Assembly (NCBI GenBank): GCA_016215705.1
Contig: JACRIR010000052.1
Location: 1-18,913 of the forward strand
Length of the DNA: 18,913 nt
DNA from: Candidatus Poribacteria bacterium
GTDB taxonomy: Bacteria > Abyssobacteria > SURF-5
Direction of reading: 5' to 3'
The position numbers and the translations under genes were made by a program. Below are positions 6,697 through 15,863 of the stretch, piece after piece; position 1 is the first letter of the stretch; every line of letters begins with the position of its first letter. The notes below the pieces were generated by a model, which was not told where the DNA came from, made no database searches, and saw only the letters and a program-made list of their open reading frames with translations.

Positions 6697-7160
6697 GCAG
6701 CTTACGAAAACCGCAACCTGTCCCTCGGCGCGATTTTCTGGGGGCCGCTGCCCTGATGACCTGCGGGGCTACACTTGGACTGGCGACGGTCGGAATGGCG
6801 CGGCTGCCATTCCCGGCTGTCATTGCGGGTGAGTCCAGCAAAATAAAGATTGGGCGGCCTGACGACATTGCGATGGGAGAGGAACGCTGGGTTCCATCCG
6901 CACGCGCATTCGTTTTCCGTGACAAAGATGGGGTTCACGCAATCTCGGGCGTATGCACGCATTTGGGATGCATTGTCTCACGCGCGCCGACGGGATTCGC
7001 TTGCCCCTGTCATGGCTCCCGCTTCGGCCCACAAGGTGAGGTAACGAAAGGGCCGGCCCCATCAGCGCTGCCGTGGCTCGAGATATCACTGGCGCCGGAC
7101 GGGCAGTTAGTCGTGGACGTGGAAAGCAGAACAGCGACCGGGTCTAGATTTCGCGTGTAG
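6693..7160 (+). CDS. Tat-type Rieske [2Fe-2S] protein
   Basis: The protein has 155 residues. The ATG overlaps the preceding stop (ATGA). An in-frame upstream ATG at 6609 would lie inside the previous gene and precede the Tat signal by 28 residues, so it is rejected. The N-terminus has PRRDFLG (11-17) and a hydrophobic helix (18-36), an uncleaved Tat anchor typical of Rieske proteins. Cluster ligands are Cys88, His90, Cys104 and His107, and Cys93/Cys106 form the usual disulfide (CTHLGC, CPCHGS). Residue 111 is Phe (CHGSRF) where high-potential Rieske proteins have Tyr; Ser109 is kept. Loss of the Tyr hydroxyl generally lowers the potential, which would suit menaquinol. It pairs with the cytochrome b encoded 9 bases downstream. 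Confidence 0.95.
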   Translation: MSSLRKPQPVPRRDFLGAAALMTCGATLGLATVGMARLPFPAVIAGESSKIKIGRPDDIAMGEERWVPSARAFVFRDKDGVHAISGVCTHLGCIVSRAPTGFACPCHGSRFGPQGEVTKGPAPSALPWLEISLAPDGQLVVDVESRTATGSRFRV

Positions 7161-7169
7161 GGGGATGAA

Positions 7170-8726
7170 ATGGTTGCGTCGATCGAGAACACTCCGTCTG
7201 CTTTGAAGACCTTTGCGGAAAATCTCAAGAGAGCTCCGATTCGATTGCGCGAATCGGTGTTCCGACACGATTGGCCGGATACTGATCGGACACGCTCTCA
7301 GGCAGTCTTCGCAAACTTCTTTCTGCACCTGCACTCGACACGCATCCACGAACGAACATTGCGGTTCTGGTCCACTTGTGGAATGGGTGTAGGGGCGTTG
7401 GCGAACTTCGTGCTGCTCACAGTCACGGGGATTCTGCTTATGGTCTACTACAAGCCAAGCACGGACCTTGCCTATCAGTCCATCAAAGATATCACCTTTA
7501 TCGTTCCGACCGGTCAGTTCATCCGGAATATTCATCGCTGGTCTGCGCACATGATGGTAGTATTCGTGTTGCTTCACATGGTCAGAGTTTTCTATACGAG
7601 CGCCTACAAAAGCCCTCGCGAATTCAATTGGCTCGTCGGAATGGCGCTGCTCGTACTCACGCTCGGACTCAGCTTTACTGGATATCTCTTGCCGTGGGAC
7701 CAATTGGCTTATTGGGCGATAACAATCGGTTCTAACATCGCCCAATCGCCTCGTGAGGTCACCGATGCGATCGGTGTCACCCGATTCTTTGATCCGGGTG
7801 GCCTACAAAAACGCATATTGCTCGGAGCGGATACCGTCGGTCAGGAGGCGGTCACGCGATTCTATCTCCTTCACGTGATGGTGCTGCCGCTCTTCATGAT
7901 TGGGCTCATAGGCGTGCATTTTTGGCGCGTGCGAAAAGATGGAGGACTGGCGCGCCCCGCTGACGAGCCCGGGACACCCGTCCGCTTGCTGACCGGACAA
8001 ACAGTATCTTTCGCGCCCGCGCCGGAGAAGACGTACGGCCTCATGGCGTTGGTGCGCGGGAAGACGCCGCAGGTGGACCGTGGCCCCGAGCATACGATAA
8101 CAGCATGGCCTAACGCCTTCTATGCGGAAATGGCGGTTCTGATGGCCACTTGCACGATTTGTCTCGTGCTGGCATTGATTGCCGACGCGCCGCTGAAGGA
8201 AATTGCAAATCCGGGTGTGCCGGAGAATCCCGCCAAAGCACCCTGGTATTTTCTCGGACTCCAGGAATTGGTTTCCTATTCTGCCTTCATGGGAGGGATC
8301 GGCATTCCCACTCTGGTTTTGCTCGGACTTGGGCTGATTCCGTTTCTTGACAGCGAGGCGGACACAGGTGGTCTCTGGCCGACCAGCTTGACTCACCGAC
8401 TGTTGATTGCGGGCAGCGCCTTCTTCAGCGCCTTTGTGGTGATTGCATTGCTGGCATTCACAATCCGATTCGGCTGGCTTCGGAGTTGGTTCCCGCATAT
8501 CCCGCAACTCATCATTATTGTCCTCAATCCCGGAACGCTGTTGGTTGCTCTCTTTGCAGAGTTCTCGCTGTGCATAATGAACAGATACAACTCGACACGC
8601 GCCGGAGCGGTGGCGCTTTTCACATGCTTCATTGTGGCGTTTGTCATCCTGACTTATGTGGCAACGGTACATCGAGGCCCCAACTGGAGTTTCTATTGGA
8701 GTCGGAGCCAATGGCCAATTCACTGA
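7170..8726 (+). CDS. Cytochrome b of a Rieske/cytochrome b complex, full length
   Basis: The protein has 518 residues with a GGGGATG-type ribosome site just upstream. The quinone-reactive, dihaem membrane subunit carries both the b6-like N-terminal and subunit-IV-like C-terminal halves in one chain. Haem b ligands are His122 and His136 in helix B (HRWSAH...LLH) and His235 and His250 in helix D. The second pair is separated by 14 residues, as in cytochrome b6, where bc1-type proteins have 13. GYLLPWDQ (171-178) is the usual Qo-side motif. The PEWY Qo-site motif is replaced by APWY (357-360), so its Glu is absent; KAPWYF-type variants occur in other bacterial b subunits. An N-terminal extension of about 65 hydrophilic residues precedes helix A. 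No cytochrome c1 gene follows; the nonahaem gene overlaps the 3' end. Confidence 0.95.
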   Translation: MVASIENTPSALKTFAENLKRAPIRLRESVFRHDWPDTDRTRSQAVFANFFLHLHSTRIHERTLRFWSTCGMGVGALANFVLLTVTGILLMVYYKPSTDLAYQSIKDITFIVPTGQFIRNIHRWSAHMMVVFVLLHMVRVFYTSAYKSPREFNWLVGMALLVLTLGLSFTGYLLPWDQLAYWAITIGSNIAQSPREVTDAIGVTRFFDPGGLQKRILLGADTVGQEAVTRFYLLHVMVLPLFMIGLIGVHFWRVRKDGGLARPADEPGTPVRLLTGQTVSFAPAPEKTYGLMALVRGKTPQVDRGPEHTITAWPNAFYAEMAVLMATCTICLVLALIADAPLKEIANPGVPENPAKAPWYFLGLQELVSYSAFMGGIGIPTLVLLGLGLIPFLDSEADTGGLWPTSLTHRLLIAGSAFFSAFVVIALLAFTIRFGWLRSWFPHIPQLIIIVLNPGTLLVALFAEFSLCIMNRYNSTRAGAVALFTCFIVAFVILTYVATVHRGPNWSFYWSRSQWPIH

Positions 8727-11044
8727 CGAATAACTCCCGCGACAACACTGGCCCGCGCGCTGTCATTGCCGAAGCGCCGGTCCCGATTTTCGACCCGGTC
8801 ACCCCGGAGGGCCGCAGGGCGCGCTGGGCTCTTCTTGTCACTTCACTTGTTACCTTGGTCTGCTTGCTCGCCGCTATTCTGTCAGAACACTATCTGAAAC
8901 CATGGCGGATGTATCAACGCGAATACAAGGCTCTTCTCGCCGTCAAGGCGCAAGCCGAAGGAAAGAAAACGCCTCCTTTCAAAGCTGAAATCAAGCAGAT
9001 CACGTCGGCTTCACTAGGAGTGACGGATCGCTGCACAACTTGTCATCTCGCGGTAGATGACCCGTCCATGGCGAAAGAGGCCGAGCCTTTTCGCTCGCAC
9101 CCGAAATGGGTTCTCGACCTGCATCCAATCGAGAAATTCGGTTGCGCCTCATGCCACGGCGGTCAAGGGCTTGCCACGTCCACAGATGACGCGCACGGCC
9201 ATGTGCCCCACTGGGAAGACATGCTGATTCCTGCCGGATACTATGAGGCGGGCTGCGGAGGGTGCCATACGTTCTTGAGGGTTCCCGGCGAAGAATCTCT
9301 GGCGCGAGGCGCGCGACTATTCGAGAGTAAGGATTGTTTCGCGTGTCATCGCATTGACGGCAGGGGACGCGGAAACGGGCCGGACCTCTCTGAATTCGGC
9401 GCAAGACGTATTCAAGAAGACTGGCATCAAAAACATCTTGTGCTTCAGGAACGGAGCCCCGACGAGATATGGCAAGAGAGTTATGGTCCGCTTGATCCCT
9501 CCGAGATAGGCGCGATCAATGCGTATCTTGGAGGATTGGTTCGCGCGCCAAAACTAATAGAAGCCAAGGCCGCTTTCTTGAGCAAAGGATGTTTGGGCTG
9601 CCACCGGATCAATGGCGTTGGTGGCGAAGACGGCCCGGACCTTTCCGCAGCGGGGCGAAAGAATATAGCCAAACTGGACTTTTCGATGATTCGTGGGAAG
9701 CATGATCTGGCGGGATGGCATAAGGCACACCTGAAAGCGCCGGCGCAAGTTGTGCCGGACAGCCAGATGCCGCAGCCAACGCTTGACGACAAGCGACTTG
9801 ATTTGGTCACACTCTACCTTCTGTCGCTCCGCGATGAAACTGCATCGATGAACAGGTGGCCGACAGACCGGCTCGAGGCGCTGCGTCTTGGCGAGCGTGA
9901 ATTCGTTGACGACGGAGAATCGCTTTTCAATGCGTTCTGCAATGGCTGCCACGGTCCGGAAGGATTCGGAGCGCGATTCGGAGTATCGACACAAGCGTTT
10001 CCCGCGATTGCACACCCTGAGTTCCTGGCCATTGCGTCGAATCGATTCATACGGCAGTCGCTGATGGACGGGAGAACCGGACGCCGGATGCCCGCATGGG
10101 GAGCAAAAGAGGGCGGCCTGCGTGTGAAGGAGGTTGATGCGCTTGTGGAGTATCTGCGCTCGCGAATGCCCTCAGCGCCATCATGGGAGGAAGTTTCCAG
10201 CGTTACTCCTGACCCGGCTCTTGGCGCTCGCTTGTACCGCGAGACGTGCGCAGTTTGCCACGGCGTGAAAGGGGAAGGAGCAATCGGACCGGCGCTTTCG
10301 CACCAGGTCTTTCAGCGAACGGTGGAGCCACAGTTTATTTACCGCATGCTAACGATGGGCCGGGCGGATACGGCGATGGGTAGTCAACCAAGGTTTGACG
10401 CGCGCGACATGGCCTCAGTAATCAGGTATGTCCGAAGCTGGCGCAAGGAAGCTCCCTTAAAACTGCCTGCCCTCCCACCCGAAAGATCGACAGAAAACGG
10501 TGAGGCAGTGTATGCGCGTTCCTGCGCTTCATGCCACGGGCGACAGGGCGAAGGTGGAATAGCCTCGAGTGTCACTAGCTTCGTTCTCCTCGCTTCCGCA
10601 TCGGATGGATTCATGGCTGCAGCCGTTAAGCTTGGACGTTGCGTTCCGCCGAGACTTCTCCCCGGAGACGCCGCAAGAGCTCTCGAAGCGCCCAAAGTGT
10701 CAGACCAGGAACTTGCTGATGCTATCGAGTATCTGCGAAGACTCGGGCGCTTTGACGCAAAACAATCGCGGGGGCGGCCTGCCCGGGGCGATGCAGCGAA
10801 TGGGAGTGTGCTTTTTGCGCAGGCATGCGCCGGCTGTCATGGGAACGGAGGCCGAGGCGGTTCGGCGCCGGAGCTCGCGAATGCTGCGTTATTGGCTGCT
10901 GCCACCGATGGATATCTCGAGGCATCGATAATCCGTGGCCGGCCTTCGGTGGGGATGCCGGCCTTCGGCAACGACAGCATTAGTTACAAGAAACTGATCG
11001 CCGGGCAGGTGGACGATATTGTTTGCTATATGCGAACGATGTGA
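8711..11044 (+). CDS. Membrane-anchored nonahaem cytochrome c
   Basis: The protein has 777 residues. The ATG at 8711 overlaps the end of the cytochrome b gene by 16 bases. Residues 39-57 form one TM helix anchoring a large periplasmic domain. Nine CXXCH haem sites lie at 108, 145, 182, 209, 294, 410, 513, 605 and 706. The first three belong to a His-rich N-terminal unit. Sites 4 and 5 are a duplicated module (CHRI-G-G--GPDLS), and sites 6-9 are tandem class-I-like modules. Met ligands are visible for haem 5 (Met353, QMPQ), 6 (Met460, RMPAW), 7 (Met556) and 9 (Met749, GMPAF). Modules 4 and 8 lack Met at the matching place; haem 8 has CVPPRLLP there. Standing where a bc1 operon has cytochrome c1, it probably takes electrons from the Rieske protein and passes them to the Mo enzyme or to soluble carriers. 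Confidence 0.9.
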   Translation: MANSLTNNSRDNTGPRAVIAEAPVPIFDPVTPEGRRARWALLVTSLVTLVCLLAAILSEHYLKPWRMYQREYKALLAVKAQAEGKKTPPFKAEIKQITSASLGVTDRCTTCHLAVDDPSMAKEAEPFRSHPKWVLDLHPIEKFGCASCHGGQGLATSTDDAHGHVPHWEDMLIPAGYYEAGCGGCHTFLRVPGEESLARGARLFESKDCFACHRIDGRGRGNGPDLSEFGARRIQEDWHQKHLVLQERSPDEIWQESYGPLDPSEIGAINAYLGGLVRAPKLIEAKAAFLSKGCLGCHRINGVGGEDGPDLSAAGRKNIAKLDFSMIRGKHDLAGWHKAHLKAPAQVVPDSQMPQPTLDDKRLDLVTLYLLSLRDETASMNRWPTDRLEALRLGEREFVDDGESLFNAFCNGCHGPEGFGARFGVSTQAFPAIAHPEFLAIASNRFIRQSLMDGRTGRRMPAWGAKEGGLRVKEVDALVEYLRSRMPSAPSWEEVSSVTPDPALGARLYRETCAVCHGVKGEGAIGPALSHQVFQRTVEPQFIYRMLTMGRADTAMGSQPRFDARDMASVIRYVRSWRKEAPLKLPALPPERSTENGEAVYARSCASCHGRQGEGGIASSVTSFVLLASASDGFMAAAVKLGRCVPPRLLPGDAARALEAPKVSDQELADAIEYLRRLGRFDAKQSRGRPARGDAANGSVLFAQACAGCHGNGGRGGSAPELANAALLAAATDGYLEASIIRGRPSVGMPAFGNDSISYKKLIAGQVDDIVCYMRTM

Positions 11045-11058
11045 GCAGACTATTCGGC

Positions 11059-11064
11059 AGGAGG
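11059..11064 (+). promoter_or_regulatory. Strong Shine-Dalgarno of the Mo-enzyme gene
   Basis: AGGAGG ends 7 bases before the ATG at 11072. It is the clearest ribosome site within the respiratory operon and fixes the start of the catalytic subunit immediately before its Tat signal. Confidence 0.8.
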
Positions 11065-11071
11065 AAAGAAG

Positions 11072-14000
11072 ATGTCAAATCAGGCGGAGCACGGTTCGGG
11101 AGGCATAAACCGACGCGATTTCGTGAAGATGGCGTCGGCCCTCGGGTTTGCCGGGTATCTTTCCCAATATCCCTGGCTGTGGGCTGAAGCTGCGCAGAAC
11201 CCTCTGGAATCCTATCCGAACAGGGACTGGGAGAAGGTCTATCGTGATCTCTATAAACCCGACAGCACATACTCTTTCCTTTGTGCTCCTAACGATACCC
11301 ACAACTGTCTGCTGCGCGCACACGTGAAAAACGGAGTGGTTGTTCGCATAGGCGCTTCCTACGGCTACGGCAAAGCCGAAGATATTTACGGAAACAAGGC
11401 TAATGCCCGGTGGGACCCGCGCTGCTGCCAGAAGGGGCTAGCGCTGACACGCCGTTTCTATGGCGACCGCCGCGTGAAAGGGCCAATGGTCCGAAAGGGT
11501 TTCCGCGAATGGGTCGAGAAAGGATTCCCACGCGACCCGTCTACCGGCAAGCCTCCCGCTGAATATTTCAATCGCGCGCGTGATTCGTGGCAGAGACTCG
11601 AGTGGGACCAGGCTGCAGACGTTGTCGCGCGAGCTCTCATAAACATTGCACAAACCTATACGGGTGAAGAAGGCGCGCGACTCCTGAAGGCGCAAGGTTA
11701 CGATGAGGAAATGATCGTAGCCACAAAGACCGCCGGAACACAATGCCTGAAATTCCGCGGCGGCATGCCGCTGCTGGGCATGACGCGCGTTTTCGGCATG
11801 TATCGCATGGCAAATTCGCTCGCGCTCCTCGACAAACATATTCGCGGCGTATCGGAGGCCGATGTGCTCGGAGGACGCGGATGGGACAACTATTCCTGGC
11901 ATACCGACCTGCCGCCGGGCCACCCCATGGTCACGGGTCAGCAGACGGTGGAGTTCGACCTGGACTCGTGCGAGCACGCCGACATGATTATTGTGTGGGG
12001 CATGAATTGGATTACGACCAAGATGCCGGACTCGCACTGGCTCACCGAAGCGCGCGTGAAGGGCGCCCGCGTCGTCGTGATCGCCTGTGAATACAGCGCG
12101 ACCACGAGCAAGGCCGATGAAGCCATCGTCGTCAGGCCGGGCACGACGCCTGCGCTAGCTCTTGCTCTCTCCAATGTGATTGTTCAGGAAAAACTGTACG
12201 ACGTCGATTTCATTAAGCGCTTTACCGATTTGCCGCTGCTTGTCAGACATGACAACCTGCAATTCTTGAAGGCTGCGGACGTTATCCCCAACTACAAGAA
12301 CGCGACTCTCGACAATATGACACATGTCTTGAGGTCGGATGAGAAAAGCGCTCCGCCGCATAAACAGGTCGAACAGATCATCCCCCAGAAACTGCGCGAA
12401 GAGTGGGGCGACTTCGTGGTCTGGGACGTGCACAAGAAAGCGCCTGTGGCGATAAGCCGGGACAAAGTAGGCAAGTATTTTGAGGAGTCAGGTATTTCGC
12501 CTGCGCTCGAGGGCGAATTCAAGGTGACCCTGGCTGACGGCAAGAAGGTTGAAGTCACGACCGTTTTCAGTGTCATAAAGAAATACCTTGCCGACAACTT
12601 CTCGCCGGAAAATGCCGAGGGGATAACATGGGCTCCGCGCAACGCGATTGTTTCGCTGGCGCGTGAAATCGCGAAGCGCAATGGAAAGACGCTAATGGCC
12701 GTAGGCATGGGCCCAAACCAGTTCTTCAACAACGACCTGAAGGACCGCGCCATCTTCCTACTCGCTGCGTTGACGGGCAATGTAGGCCGTATCTCGGGCA
12801 ACGTCGGCTCATATGCGGGCAACTATCGTGTCGCCCTTTTCAACGGACTGGGCCAGTACGTGAATGAGAATCCGTTTGACATAGAGACCGACCCGAAGAA
12901 ACCGGCGCGGCCAAAACAATACTGGCGCCCCGAGTCGGCGCACTACTATAACCATGAGGATCACCCGTTGCGCATCGGCGGCAAACTGTATACCGGCAAG
13001 ACGCATATCCCGACTCCAACCAAATCGCTTTGGTTCGCGAACGCAAACTCAATTCTCGGCAATGTGAAATGGCATTATAATGTAGTGCACAACGTGCTTC
13101 CGAAGATAGAGATGATCGCCGTGAACGAATGGTGGTGGAGCACCTCGTGTGAACATGCCGACGTTGTTTTCGCCGCCGACTCGTGGGCGGAGACGAAGAA
13201 CCCGGACATGACCGCTTCGGTTACGAATCCATTCTTGACGCTTTTTCCGGAAACGCCTCTGCCCCGCATTCACGACAGCCGAGGCGACATCGAGATAATA
13301 GCCGCTGTCGGCAAACGCATCGGAGACCTCATCCGAGATTCGCGTTTCAAGGAATACTGGAAATTTGTGGATGAGCGCAAAGTCGGAGTATATTTACAGC
13401 GCATTCTCGACCACAGCAGTGCGACCGCTGGTTACTCTTTCAGCGACCTTCACGACAAAGCGAAGGAAGGCATCCCCGCCTTGATGATGGGGCGGACGAT
13501 GCCGCGAACTGTTGGTTACGAGCAGACGCAGGAAAGCGCGCCCTGGTACACAAAGACGGGGCGCCTCGAGTTCTATCGCGATGAAAAGGAGTTCATTGAA
13601 AATGGCGAGAATCTGCCGGTTCATCGTGAGCCCGTCGACTCGACTTTCTACGAGCCGAATGCGATTCTTGCGGCGCCGCATCCGTTCATCAAGCCTCTTG
13701 GTCCCGCGGACGTGGGGCTCGATCCCTTGGACGTAAGCTCGGAAACGAGGCAAGTGCGCAACGTGCTCAGATCGTGGCCCGAGCTTGCCGCGACCCGCCA
13801 TCCGCTGATGGAGAAGGGGTATCAGTTTGTATTTCACACGCCCAAGTACCGGCACGGCGCTCACACCACGCCTATTGATACGGACATGGTGGCGGTATTG
13901 TTCGGGCCGTTCGGCGACATTACGCGGGCCGACAAACGGATGCCGTTTGTGAGCGAGGGATACGTTGATATGAACCCGCAGGACGCGAAAGAGCTTGGAA

Positions 14001-14548
14001 TCGAAGACGGCGATTATGTGTGGGTGGACGGCGACCCCTCGGATCGGCCTTACCGCGGATGGAAACCCGAAGACCCCGACTACAAGGTTGCGCGACTCCT
14101 GTGTCGGGTGCGCTATTATCCCGGCACTCCTCGCGGAGTAACGCGCATGTGGTTCAATATGTACGCGGCCACACCGGGATCAGTCAAGGCGCACGAGACC
14201 CGCTCCGACGGCCTGGCAAAGAACCCGGATACCAACTATCAGGCGATGTTCCGCTATGGAAGTCATCAAAGCGCGACGCGCGGGTGGCTCAAGCCGACGC
14301 ACATGACCGACTCGCTCGTGCGAAAGGACATTGCAGGCCAGACCATCGGCAAGGGATTCATGCCGGACGTGCACTGTCCCACGGGCGCGCCGCGCGAGTC
14401 GTTTGTCAAGATAACAAAAGCCGAACCGGGTGGAATCAACGGCAAGGCACTTTGGCGCCCCGCTGCGCTCGGCATACGGCCCACATATGAAACTGACGCA
14501 TTCAAACGATACCTGGCAGGCGAATACGTGACCGTCAAGAAGGGGTAA
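11072..14548 (+). CDS. Tat-exported molybdopterin oxidoreductase, NarG/NxrA-like catalytic subunit
   Basis: The protein has 1158 residues and is a type II DMSO-reductase-family enzyme. [17 protein letters not shown] (12-28) is a Tat signal, so the enzyme acts in the periplasm, unlike membrane-bound NarG. The N-terminal Fe-S site reads Cys71-x3-Asp75-x3-Cys79 with the last ligand at Cys118 or Cys119; an Asp stands where many relatives have Cys. Asp279 in [10 protein letters not shown] matches the Mo-coordinating Asp of NarG (YDWYCDLPPA). The C-terminal pterin-binding domain starts near 910, with a [15 protein letters not shown] stretch near 970. The length is close to nitrite oxidoreductase alpha subunits of Nitrospira and anammox bacteria as I remember them, and longer than ethylbenzene or dimethylsulfide dehydrogenase. 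The substrate could be nitrate, nitrite, chlorate, selenate or another oxyanion; sequence alone does not decide. The gene is followed after 4 bases by its Fe-S subunit. Confidence 0.92.
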   Translation: MSNQAEHGSGGINRRDFVKMASALGFAGYLSQYPWLWAEAAQNPLESYPNRDWEKVYRDLYKPDSTYSFLCAPNDTHNCLLRAHVKNGVVVRIGASYGYGKAEDIYGNKANARWDPRCCQKGLALTRRFYGDRRVKGPMVRKGFREWVEKGFPRDPSTGKPPAEYFNRARDSWQRLEWDQAADVVARALINIAQTYTGEEGARLLKAQGYDEEMIVATKTAGTQCLKFRGGMPLLGMTRVFGMYRMANSLALLDKHIRGVSEADVLGGRGWDNYSWHTDLPPGHPMVTGQQTVEFDLDSCEHADMIIVWGMNWITTKMPDSHWLTEARVKGARVVVIACEYSATTSKADEAIVVRPGTTPALALALSNVIVQEKLYDVDFIKRFTDLPLLVRHDNLQFLKAADVIPNYKNATLDNMTHVLRSDEKSAPPHKQVEQIIPQKLREEWGDFVVWDVHKKAPVAISRDKVGKYFEESGISPALEGEFKVTLADGKKVEVTTVFSVIKKYLADNFSPENAEGITWAPRNAIVSLAREIAKRNGKTLMAVGMGPNQFFNNDLKDRAIFLLAALTGNVGRISGNVGSYAGNYRVALFNGLGQYVNENPFDIETDPKKPARPKQYWRPESAHYYNHEDHPLRIGGKLYTGKTHIPTPTKSLWFANANSILGNVKWHYNVVHNVLPKIEMIAVNEWWWSTSCEHADVVFAADSWAETKNPDMTASVTNPFLTLFPETPLPRIHDSRGDIEIIAAVGKRIGDLIRDSRFKEYWKFVDERKVGVYLQRILDHSSATAGYSFSDLHDKAKEGIPALMMGRTMPRTVGYEQTQESAPWYTKTGRLEFYRDEKEFIENGENLPVHREPVDSTFYEPNAILAAPHPFIKPLGPADVGLDPLDVSSETRQVRNVLRSWPELAATRHPLMEKGYQFVFHTPKYRHGAHTTPIDTDMVAVLFGPFGDITRADKRMPFVSEGYVDMNPQDAKELGIEDGDYVWVDGDPSDRPYRGWKPEDPDYKVARLLCRVRYYPGTPRGVTRMWFNMYAATPGSVKAHETRSDGLAKNPDTNYQAMFRYGSHQSATRGWLKPTHMTDSLVRKDIAGQTIGKGFMPDVHCPTGAPRESFVKITKAEPGGINGKALWRPAALGIRPTYETDAFKRYLAGEYVTVKKG

Positions 14549-14552
14549 TCTT

Positions 14553-15683
14553 ATGGCTCGTGTTTACAACTGGCAAATCGGCCGCGAGATGAGCTATTGG
14601 TACGGCGAGGCGAGACCCAAGAGGCAGTTCGCGGCGGTCTTTGACACCAATAAATGTATCGCATGCCAGACGTGCACGCTGGCGTGCAAGACGACTTGGA
14701 CCTCGGGCCGCGGGCAAGAATACATGTTCTGGAACAATGTCGAGAGCAAGCCGTACGGGGCATACCCTATAGCGTACGACTCGCGCATAATGGAACTGCT
14801 TGGGCCGCAAACATGGGAGGGCGAGCGATACGAGGGGCGCACGATCTTTGAGGCCGCCCCCGCGGGCGAACGATTGCTCGGCTACCATCCTGAGACGGCG
14901 GACTACGCACATCCCAATCTGGGGGAAGACGAGATCGCAGGTTCAGTCGATGGGGGCATGTCGATAGATTTGCTTCACCCCGTGTGGATGTTCTATCTGG
15001 CGCGAATCTGCAATCATTGCACGTATCCAGCGTGTCTCGCCGCGTGTCCGCGCGGCGCAATTTATAAGCGGCAAGAGGACGGCATTGTGCTCATCGATCA
15101 GAAGAACTGCAGGGGTTATCGAGAATGTGTTCGCGCGTGCCCTTATAAGAAGACGTTTTTCAACTCGCGCACGCTTGTGTCCGAAAAATGTATCGGTTGT
15201 TTTCCTCTTGGTGAGAACGACACGCAGCCGCGCTGCTTTACCGAGTGCATAGGCAAGATACGGATTCGCGGGTGGATCAACAAGCCCTCGGAAGCGCGTG
15301 AGGATAACCCGATCGACTATCTTGTGCATATCAAGAAGGTGGCTCTGCCGCTGATGCCGCAACTGGGGCTCGAGCCGAACGTGTATTACATTCCGCCCGT
15401 CCATGTGCCCGAGGCGTTCCTTGTGCAGCTTTTCGGACCAGGCTCACGCCGCGCAGTTGAGACCTATCGCCGCGCAAACGAGAAGAACAGTAAACTTGCA
15501 GCCCTCATCAATTTGTTCGGCTGCACGAGCCATGTTGTCCCTAGGTTCGAGGCAAAGGACGGCTATGTCAGCGCCTTGAGCGACAAGGGGGAAAAGATTG
15601 TGACGGCGCCTGTGCGCGAGGCCGTCGTCGTCAGGACAGCCTTCGATGCACGGTACGGAGTCCCTCGTTCGAATATTACCTGA
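14553..15683 (+). CDS. Four-cluster Fe-S electron-transfer subunit, NarH/NxrB-like
   Basis: The protein has 376 residues, with a start 4 bases after the catalytic subunit and AAGGGG before it. It relays electrons between the Mo subunit and the haem b subunit. Four cysteine groups are seen: Cys35/38/41/45; Cys153/156/161/165; Cys186/192/196 with Tyr189; and Cys213/216/228/232. In the third group ([15 protein letters not shown]) Tyr189 replaces a cysteine. NarH has Trp in this place and holds a [3Fe-4S] cluster, so one [3Fe-4S] and three [4Fe-4S] clusters are expected. There is no signal peptide; in this family the beta subunit is exported bound to the Tat-bearing alpha subunit. It is shorter than E. 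coli NarH and ends without a C-terminal extension, as is typical of soluble periplasmic relatives. Confidence 0.92.
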   Translation: MARVYNWQIGREMSYWYGEARPKRQFAAVFDTNKCIACQTCTLACKTTWTSGRGQEYMFWNNVESKPYGAYPIAYDSRIMELLGPQTWEGERYEGRTIFEAAPAGERLLGYHPETADYAHPNLGEDEIAGSVDGGMSIDLLHPVWMFYLARICNHCTYPACLAACPRGAIYKRQEDGIVLIDQKNCRGYRECVRACPYKKTFFNSRTLVSEKCIGCFPLGENDTQPRCFTECIGKIRIRGWINKPSEAREDNPIDYLVHIKKVALPLMPQLGLEPNVYYIPPVHVPEAFLVQLFGPGSRRAVETYRRANEKNSKLAALINLFGCTSHVVPRFEAKDGYVSALSDKGEKIVTAPVREAVVVRTAFDARYGVPRSNIT

Positions 15684-15702
15684 GCAGAGAAATCCCCCCT
15701 GT

Positions 15703-15720
15703 CCCCCTTTGCAAAGGGGG
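15703..15720. repeat. CCCCCTTTGCAAAGGGGG palindrome, copy 1
   Basis: A perfect 18-bp palindrome lies 19 bases after the stop of the Fe-S subunit gene, preceded by AATCCCCCCTGTC. A near copy lies after the chaperone gene (17515-17535). The hairpin is stable, but an AGAAAGAGGA purine tract follows and no T-run, so termination is doubtful. It is probably a dispersed repeat. Confidence 0.6.
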
Positions 15721-15789
15721 AGAAAGAGGAGTGTTTCTTAGGTGCGTTTGACCCGCGCGTGCGACGCGATTAATCATGAAAGAAACGGC

Positions 15790-15834
15790 CCTTAATTTGG
15801 GGACACCATGCCGCATGGTGTCCCCAAATTAAGG
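15790..15834. repeat. 45-bp palindrome, intact copy A
   Basis: Perfect 21-base arms flank a CCG centre; the arms carry CCTTAATTTGGGGACAC and end in CATG. It ends 29 bases before the ATG of the haem b subunit gene. It differs from copy B (16802-16846) at arm positions 2 and 9, both compensated on the other arm. If transcribed it folds into a long hairpin just before the ribosome site. It could be a REP-type element mobilised by a RAYT transposase elsewhere, or a cis-acting RNA hairpin. Confidence 0.85.
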
Positions 15835-15863
15835 AAACAATCGCCGGTTTCGTAGGAGGAATA

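Noticed and set aside
7803-8723. 306-codon minus-strand frame opposite cytochrome b
   Set aside because: Shadow of a strongly supported membrane protein gene; its composition is Gln/Arg/His-rich with no domain.
11072-15683. Firm assignment as nitrite oxidoreductase or as nitrate reductase
   Set aside because: Length and Tat export fit NxrAB or pNarGH, but residues that separate substrates cannot be judged without alignment.
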